A DNA stretch of 10,154 nucleotides, taken from the NCBI GenBank assembly GCA_043758005.1, contig JAYVOI010000199.1, positions 1 to 10,154 of the forward strand, in the 5' to 3' direction. Positions 6,599-10,154 of this stretch are shown in pieces. This stretch comes from JAENVT01 sp043758005. GTDB taxonomy: Bacteria > Actinomycetota > Acidimicrobiia > Acidimicrobiales > Ilumatobacteraceae. The notes below the pieces were generated by a model that saw only the letters and a list, made by a program, of their open reading frames with translations, had not been told where the DNA came from and did not search any database. The translations under genes and the position numbers were made by a program. Numbering within the stretch: position 1 is the first letter of the stretch; each line of letters starts with the position of its first letter.

Positions 6599-6649
6599 CA
6601 CCGGCCCTGTGGGCGCGACACCCGCAACCCCCGTACCGAGATCGCGCCC
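6559..6649. repeat. Inverted pair of a 42-bp palindromic, REP-like unit
   Basis: Unit A is 6559-6600 and unit B, in reverse orientation, is 6608-6649, with 7 bp between them. Aligned without gaps, A and the reverse complement of B agree at 33 of 42 positions. Each unit starts with GGGCGCGAT and ends near TCGCGCCC, so each is itself a palindrome. Unit B alone forms an 11-bp perfect stem (6608-6618 with 6642-6652). As a pair they can also refold: 6559-6574 pairs with 6634-6649 (15 Watson-Crick plus one wobble), and 6590-6600 pairs with 6608-6618. The arrangement resembles paired REP elements (BIMEs) but has no match I can name. Confidence 0.75.
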
Positions 6650-6653
6650 ACAT

Positions 6654-6713
6654 GATCTGGGCGCCAAGGCGCGCTCACCGCCGCAGTTCACGGATTCGCG
6701 TGGCGCCCAGATC
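6654..6713. repeat. Third hairpin, perfect 13-bp inverted repeat
   Basis: GATCTGGGCGCCA (6654-6666) and TGGCGCCCAGATC (6701-6713) are exact reverse complements with a 34-base loop. CGCG at 6670-6673 can pair with 6697-6700, extending the stem past a 3-base bulge; GCGCC/GGCGC (6661-6665, 6668-6672) offers a small competing hairpin. It starts one or two bases after unit B and shares the GGGCGC core with units A and B, but the rest of its sequence differs. Confidence 0.6.
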
Positions 6714-6733
6714 CGCTGGATCGAGGCCGAGTT

Positions 6734-6775
6734 TCGTCACTGACGATTCGGGCGGACCGGAGCGCGCGGTGACGA
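6734..6775 (-). terminator. Weak stem-loop after the YbaK gene
   Basis: TCGTCAC (6734-6740) pairs with GTGACGA (6769-6775) around a 28-base region. It lies 15 bases past the minus-strand stop at 6791, where a terminator for the YbaK transcript could be. There is no run of U and the loop is long. The rest of the gap from 6714 to 6790 shows nothing I recognise. Confidence 0.25.
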
Positions 6776-6790
6776 CCCGGCGCTGGCGTG

Positions 6791-7273
6791 CTAGGAGGTG
6801 CCGATCGGGGCGGTGACCGCATCCAGCACGGCGACGAGGTCGTCGGCGGCGATCTCGATGTCGAGACCCCGGAGGCCGCCACTGACGAAGATCGAGTCGA
6901 ACAGCACGCAGGTCTCGTCGATCACCACCGGGAGCGAGCGCTTCTGACCGAAGGGACTGATGCCGCCGACGACGTAGCCGGTGAGTCGCTCGGCAGTCTC
7001 GGGCGGGCACATCTCCGCTCGCTTGCCGTGCACCGCGGCGGCGAGCTCTTTCAACGACAACTGCCCGCTGACCGGCACGATTCCGACCACATGGTTGCGA
7101 TCGTCGACCGTCGCGATCAAGGTCTTGAACACCCGTTCCAGCTCGACCCCCAAGGCCAGCGCGGCGGCCTTTCCGAAATGGCGCTCAGCCGGATCGGCCT
7201 CGAACTCGTGAATGCGGTACTGCACGCCGGCGGCATTCAGTGCGACGATCGCCGGAGTCCCTCCACGTGCCAT
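6791..7273 (-). CDS. ybaK: YbaK/EbsC-family aminoacyl-tRNA deacylase
   Basis: This 160-residue cytosolic protein belongs to the YbaK group of trans-editing enzymes, which hydrolyse mischarged Cys-tRNA(Pro) and related aminoacyl-tRNAs. K50 in RVFKTLI corresponds to the essential lysine of Haemophilus influenzae YbaK (K46). Other family stretches are RIHEFEAD (20-27), KRAEMCPPE (84-92), GYVVGGISPFGQKR (99-112) and VVIDE (116-120). Length is normal for the family and there is no extra tRNA-binding domain. GAGGA at 7286-7290, overlapping the stop of the LLM gene, is a loosely spaced ribosome-binding site (12 bases). The gene is the last of a three-gene minus block, 15 bp after the LLM gene, but has no obvious functional link with it. 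The exact mischarged substrate cannot be fixed from sequence. Confidence 0.93.
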   Translation of the reverse strand: MARGGTPAIVALNAAGVQYRIHEFEADPAERHFGKAAALALGVELERVFKTLIATVDDRNHVVGIVPVSGQLSLKELAAAVHGKRAEMCPPETAERLTGYVVGGISPFGQKRSLPVVIDETCVLFDSIFVSGGLRGLDIEIAADDLVAVLDAVTAPIGTS

Positions 7274-7288
7274 GAGCCTGTGCGGTCC

Positions 7289-8158
7289 TCAGGTCGTCGC
7301 CGCGCGGTTGAACTCCTCGACCAGCGGGGCGTAGGAGTCCATCTTGGCCAACGCTTCGTCCCGGTCGAGGGGCGGCAACAGCAGCAAGGCAGAGGTCGCG
7401 CCGACGTCGCGCAGCCGGGCGAGGTTGGCGGCGTCAGGTTTGGCGGCGTAGATCGCGAGCTGCAGCGAGGCCGGGTCACGCCCGGCGGCCTCCGCCATCT
7501 GCCGCAGCTTCAGCCAGGCCTCGTCGATCGGCCAGCGACCCTCGATCGGCATCCACACGTCGGCGTACTCGATGATATGGCGGAAGTGGAGGTCGGACGG
7601 CGAGCACCCGACGTAGATCGGCGGGTTGGGGAACTGCAGCGGCTTCGGCCACGCCCACGACGGCTCGAAGTTGACGTACTCGCCGTGGAACGACGCCTCG
7701 TCCTGCGTCCACAGTGCCTTGCAAGCCAGGATCTTCTCGCGGACGAGTGCCCGACGGTGGCCGATGTCGACGCCGTGCGATTCCATCTCCTCGTGGTTCC
7801 ACCCGTACCCGATGCCGAACAGCAACCGCCCAGCAGAGATCAGGTCGAGCGACGCCACCTCCTTGGCCAACCACACTGGATCGCGCTGGGCGACGAGCGT
7901 GATGCCCGTGCCGAGGCGAAGCGTGCTGGTGACCACGGCCGCAGCGGTGAGTGCGATGAACTGATCGTGCGTGCGCCAGTACTCGGCAGGCAGCGGTGGC
8001 GCTCCCTCGATACCTCCCCACGGCGTTCGGCGGCTGACGGGGATGTGTGAATGCTCGGGAAACCACAGGGAATCGAAACCCCGGGCCTCGGCCTCGCGAG
8101 CCACCTCGACGGGTTGAATGCCGAGGTCGGTCGGGAACATCATCACTCCAATGCGCAT
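7289..8158 (-). CDS. LLM-class, probably F420-dependent oxidoreductase
   Basis: This 289-residue TIM-barrel enzyme is of the bacterial luciferase-like family and most likely uses coenzyme F420. Family features are the N-terminal strand MRIGVMMFPT, GFDSLWFPEHSHIP (27-40), LRLGTGITLVAQRDP (80-94), the SAGRLLFGIGYGWNHEEM stretch (108-125), the PKPLQFPNPPIYVG segment (171-184) and a helix with IIEYADVWMP (195-204). Residues such as the EHSH loop and GIGYGWN are typical of F420 rather than FMN members, but the cofactor call is inference. The substrate is unknown. It lies 13 bp after the lactonase-like gene and 15 bp before ybaK. TAGTCT 6 bases before the ATG and the lack of a Shine-Dalgarno sequence suggest that it can also be transcribed as a leaderless message. 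Confidence 0.93.
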   Translation of the reverse strand: MRIGVMMFPTDLGIQPVEVAREAEARGFDSLWFPEHSHIPVSRRTPWGGIEGAPPLPAEYWRTHDQFIALTAAAVVTSTLRLGTGITLVAQRDPVWLAKEVASLDLISAGRLLFGIGYGWNHEEMESHGVDIGHRRALVREKILACKALWTQDEASFHGEYVNFEPSWAWPKPLQFPNPPIYVGCSPSDLHFRHIIEYADVWMPIEGRWPIDEAWLKLRQMAEAAGRDPASLQLAIYAAKPDAANLARLRDVGATSALLLLPPLDRDEALAKMDSYAPLVEEFNRAATT

Positions 8159-8164
8159 CGGACC

Positions 8165-8170
8165 AGACTA
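8165..8170 (-). promoter_or_regulatory. Candidate -10 box TAGTCT before the LLM gene
   Basis: Read on the minus strand, TAGTCT fits TANNNT and is followed by 6 bases (GGTCCG) and the ATG at 8158. The box sits inside the 13-bp gap after the lactonase-like stop and is separate from that stop codon. No Shine-Dalgarno sequence or -35 is evident. Confidence 0.4.
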
Positions 8171-8171
8171 A

Positions 8172-8957
8172 CTAGCCGAGCCGAACGGCGACGCCCGACA
8201 GACCAGGGTCGGCCGCAGGATGCCGTTCGAACACCATCGGGTCGTGCCCGGGAACGATCACGCCACCCGGCCCGGCGAGGGCGCGCAGCCGGTCGTATCC
8301 GGCGACCATCGCAGGCACGTCGAAGACGATCGGGAAAGGCCGCGTCGCCTCCATGTTCTCGTAGTAGTGGCTGGCGTCCGACGCCAGCACCAGCCACCCA
8401 GCGGCAGTGTTGACCCGCACTGCCTGCAGGCCGTCGGTGTGCCCGCCGATGTGATGCAACGAGACCCCTGGGGCGAGCTCACCGTCTCCGTCATGAAACC
8501 GCACCCGCTTGGCGTGCACGGCCATCACCATCTCGGCGACGTGACGCGCCGTGAACGCATGGCTGTACTGACTGTCGATCATGTGCCGACCGGTCGCGAA
8601 GTTCATCTCCCGGTCCTGGAGGTGGAACTGCGCGTTCGGGAACTGATCGAAGCCCCCGACGTGGTCGTAGTGGAGATGCGACAGGACCACCGTGGGGGCC
8701 GTCGACGCATCGACGCCGATCGTGGTGAGACCCTCGGCGGCGGTTCGCAACAGCCGGCGGTTGCGCAGTTCGGCATCGTGGATGTTGAACCCGGTGTCGA
8801 CCACGATCGTGCGGTCGCGGCCGACGATCGCCCACACGAAGTAGTCCATCGGCATCGGTACATCGTGCGGGTCGCCGCCGAGAAAGTGCTCGGGTCGCCG
8901 GGCATCTCGCTCCGCGTACTTGACCGCGTACACCTCGTAGGATCCCGGATCCGTCAT
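8172..8957 (-). CDS. Metallo-beta-lactamase-fold hydrolase, AHL-lactonase (AttM/AiiB) like
   Basis: This 261-residue dinuclear-zinc hydrolase is cytosolic. The metal ligands are complete: HLHYDH (H94, H96, D98, H99), H173 in GGHTDG, D194 in LASDASHYYEN, and H238 in VPGHDP. VVDTGFN (52-58) precedes them, as in the lactonase branch. Relatives open lactone rings such as N-acyl-homoserine lactones or 4-pyridoxolactone. In Bacillus AiiA the catalytic tyrosine lies three residues after the bridging Asp; here that place holds H197 with Y198 next, so activity on AHLs should not be assumed. The start at 8957 lies only 18 bp from the divergent CMD gene and has TACCCT 6 bases upstream. The gene heads a minus-strand block with the LLM enzyme. 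Quorum quenching is possible, but a catabolic lactonase fits the neighbours better. Confidence 0.9.
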   Translation of the reverse strand: MTDPGSYEVYAVKYAERDARRPEHFLGGDPHDVPMPMDYFVWAIVGRDRTIVVDTGFNIHDAELRNRRLLRTAAEGLTTIGVDASTAPTVVLSHLHYDHVGGFDQFPNAQFHLQDREMNFATGRHMIDSQYSHAFTARHVAEMVMAVHAKRVRFHDGDGELAPGVSLHHIGGHTDGLQAVRVNTAAGWLVLASDASHYYENMEATRPFPIVFDVPAMVAGYDRLRALAGPGGVIVPGHDPMVFERHPAADPGLSGVAVRLG

Positions 8958-8962
8958 CGACG

Positions 8963-8969
8963 TAGGGTA
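8963..8969. promoter_or_regulatory. Shared bidirectional -10 heptamer TAGGGTA
   Basis: On the plus strand TAGGGT (8963-8968) stands 7 bases before the CMD ATG at 8976. On the minus strand TACCCT (8969-8964) stands 6 bases before the lactonase-like ATG at 8957. Both fit TANNNT, so one symmetric heptamer could start both transcripts at or next to their start codons. The gap is only 18 bp. TTGAAA on the minus strand at 8991-8996 is a possible -35 but is 21 bp away, longer than usual. AGGG could alternatively be a weak ribosome-binding site for the CMD gene. Confidence 0.5.
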
Positions 8970-8975
8970 CCGAAC

Positions 8976-9419
8976 ATGGATGATTCACTGTTTCAATCCG
9001 GCATCGATGCCCGGTCGCGCGTGCTCGGTCCCGAGTTCGTCACCAAGGCGTTCGCCACCGCCGACAGCTTCAATCGAGAGATGCAGGAGATGGTCACCGC
9101 CTACTGCTGGGGTGGCGTGTGGGGGCGCACGACGCTGACCGACCGGCAGCGCAGCCTCAACAACCTGTGTATCCTCGCCTCGCTGAATCGCGGCCACGAG
9201 TTCAAGCTGCACTTCCGGGGCGCGCTGCGCAACGGCTGCACCCTCGACGAGTTGCGAGACACCCTGATCCAGGTGATGGTCTACGCGGGAGTGCCCGCGG
9301 GGGTCGAGGCCTTCCGCCTGGCTCGCGAGGTGCTCGATGCCGAGGGCATCACGCCTCCACCGAGCGACCGGCCGATGCCCGACATCCCCGACGGCCCGGC
9401 CGCACACGGCGGAGCCTGA
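8976..9419 (+). CDS. Carboxymuconolactone decarboxylase (CMD) family protein
   Basis: This 147-residue all-helical protein is of the CMD/PcaC family, whose best-known member decarboxylates 4-carboxymuconolactone in the protocatechuate branch of the beta-ketoadipate pathway. LTDRQRSLNNLCILASLNRGHE (54-75) and LHFRGALRNGCTLDELRD (78-95) match the core, including E75 and H79; VMVYAGVPAGVEAFR (100-114) is the conserved third helix. There is no CxxC, so it is not an AhpD-type peroxidase partner. The frame is open far upstream, but that part overlaps the lactonase-like gene in antisense. The ATG at 8976, 7 bases after TAGGGT, gives the normal family length. GGAG inside its last codons serves the next gene, 3 bp after its stop. 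The true substrate is uncertain, since no pcaB or pcaD gene is in the window. Confidence 0.92.
   Translation: MDDSLFQSGIDARSRVLGPEFVTKAFATADSFNREMQEMVTAYCWGGVWGRTTLTDRQRSLNNLCILASLNRGHEFKLHFRGALRNGCTLDELRDTLIQVMVYAGVPAGVEAFRLAREVLDAEGITPPPSDRPMPDIPDGPAAHGGA
9411..9414 (+). promoter_or_regulatory. Ribosome-binding site GGAG for the dehydrogenase gene
   Basis: GGAG lies in the last codons of the CMD gene, 8 bases before the ATG at 9423. It is the best-placed Shine-Dalgarno sequence in the window. It supports the 9423 start and co-translation within one message, in contrast to the leaderless-looking genes elsewhere. Confidence 0.6.
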
Positions 9420-9422
9420 ACC

Positions 9423-10154
9423 ATGGCCATCGGCTTCATCGGTCTCGGCAAGATGGGTGGCCCGATGGCCGCAAACGTCGCACTGGCGGCACCCGGTTTG
9501 GTGTGCTTCGACGCCGCCGGAACGCACGAGCGGATGCCGACCGGTGCCGTCGCCGCTGCGTCGATCGCCGACGTCGCCCGGCGATGCGCGACGGTGTTCA
9601 TCAGCGTGCCCGACGGTGCCGCGACCTTGGCGGTGGCGAACGAGATTGTCGCAGCCGACGGCTGCCTTGTCGAGACCGTGATCGATCTCTCGACGATCGG
9701 GCCGCAAGCGGCCACCGAGGCCGCGACGCTGTTGCAACCCGCCGGAATCGCCTACTGCGACGGGCCTGTATCCGGTGGCGCTGCGGGGGCGCGGGCGGCG
9801 ACGATCTCGTTGATGTTCGCCGGGCCCACAGCGGCGCTCGACGCCACCCGATCGTTGCTCGAGTCGTTCACCGGCAACGTCTTCCACGTCGGCGACGAAG
9901 CCGGTCAGGGCCAGGCGATGAAGCTGGCCAACAACTTCTTGTCTGCCACCGCGCTTGCGGCAACGTCGGAGGCTGTTGCGTTCGGTGTGGCTCACGGCCT
10001 CGACATCGCCACGATGATCGAGGTGTTGAACGTTTCGACAGGACGCAACTCGGCGACCACCGACAAGTTCCCCAATCGCATCGTCACCGGCAGCTACGAC
10101 GCCGGTTTCTCGACCGCCCACATGACCAAGGATGTGGGGTTGTTCGTCGATGGC
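9423..10154 (+). CDS. 3-hydroxyisobutyrate dehydrogenase-like beta-hydroxyacid dehydrogenase, 3' end cut
   Basis: I translated 244 codons from the ATG at 9423 with no stop before the right edge; full-length relatives have about 290-300 residues, so some 50 are missing. The Rossmann NAD(P) motif is GFIGLGKMGGPMA (4-16, glycines 7, 9, 12). DGPVSGGAAGA (113-123) is the substrate-binding signature, and the catalytic lysine is K167 in GQGQAMKLANN (161-171) with N171. ISVPDGA (60-66) and DLSTIGP (88-94) also fit the family, which oxidises 3-hydroxyisobutyrate, tartronate semialdehyde or similar small hydroxyacids. The start is 3 bp after the CMD stop with GGAG 8 bases upstream, so the two are co-transcribed. 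It probably handles a hydroxyacid in the same pathway; the exact substrate is unknown. Confidence 0.93.
   Translation, partial: MAIGFIGLGKMGGPMAANVALAAPGLVCFDAAGTHERMPTGAVAAASIADVARRCATVFISVPDGAATLAVANEIVAADGCLVETVIDLSTIGPQAATEAATLLQPAGIAYCDGPVSGGAAGARAATISLMFAGPTAALDATRSLLESFTGNVFHVGDEAGQGQAMKLANNFLSATALAATSEAVAFGVAHGLDIATMIEVLNVSTGRNSATTDKFPNRIVTGSYDAGFSTAHMTKDVGLFVDG

Noticed and set aside
6539..6790. CRISPR array or tRNA-like structure in the hairpin cluster
   Set aside because: There are only two related units, in opposite orientation and 7 bp apart, without regular spacers, and no cloverleaf or CCA end can be drawn.
6788..8050. Plus-strand open frame of 420 codons
   Set aside because: It runs antisense through the YbaK and LLM genes, whose family motifs are clear, and has no recognisable motif of its own.
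8220..8975. Upstream in-frame extension of the CMD gene
   Set aside because: It overlaps the lactonase-like gene in antisense, would more than double the normal family length, and has shadow composition.
8985..10121. Minus-strand open frame of 378 codons
   Set aside because: It is antisense to the CMD and dehydrogenase genes and has shadow-like composition (His, Arg, Gly).

Overview
The window reads as chromosomal DNA of a high-GC actinobacterium. The best guess is the class Acidimicrobiia (Ilumatobacter-like): it has an F420-type luciferase-like oxidoreductase, a DrrA-type ABC pump, an actinobacterial-looking Lgt, strong GC bias at third codon positions with long antisense shadow frames, and few Shine-Dalgarno sequences. 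The taxonomic call is inference from gene content and sequence style. No tRNA, rRNA, CRISPR array, insertion sequence or phage gene was seen.

Layout. (1) Positions 1-3649, minus strand, transcribed right to left: a TPR/HD-GYP signalling protein, a small 2[4Fe-4S] ferredoxin, an alpha/beta hydrolase of the carboxylesterase type, and lgt, which runs off the left edge. The hydrolase stop overlaps the lgt start. (2) Positions 3650-3851: a divergent control region. (3) Positions 3852-6538, plus strand: an M48-family membrane metallopeptidase, an ABC ATPase and its ABC-2 permease, very tightly packed. (4) Positions 6539-6790: a convergent gap holding a structured cluster. It contains two inverted copies of a 42-bp palindromic unit plus a third perfect 13-bp hairpin. 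(5) Positions 6791-8957, minus strand: a metallo-beta-lactamase-fold lactonase-like hydrolase, an LLM-class F420-dependent oxidoreductase, and a YbaK-type aminoacyl-tRNA deacylase. (6) Positions 8976-10154, plus strand: a carboxymuconolactone-decarboxylase family protein, then a 3-hydroxyisobutyrate-dehydrogenase-like enzyme cut by the right edge.

How the genes may work together. The ATPase and permease form one exporter. The M48 peptidase just upstream may share its control but not necessarily its task. The lactonase-like enzyme, LLM oxidoreductase, CMD protein and beta-hydroxyacid dehydrogenase surround one 18-bp divergent gap and look like a small catabolic module for a lactone- or hydroxyacid-forming substrate. 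That substrate cannot be named from sequence. The left block mixes c-di-GMP turnover, electron transfer and lipoprotein modification, and shows no obvious shared pathway.

The most striking non-coding signal is a repeated arrangement. A TANNNT-like -10 box lies exactly 6 or 7 bases before the start codon of the ferredoxin, hydrolase, ABC ATPase, LLM, lactonase and CMD genes, and before a six-codon mini-ORF ahead of the M48 gene. This is the geometry of leaderless transcripts. In the 18-bp gap at 8958-8975 one heptamer, TAGGGTA, can serve as the -10 box on both strands.
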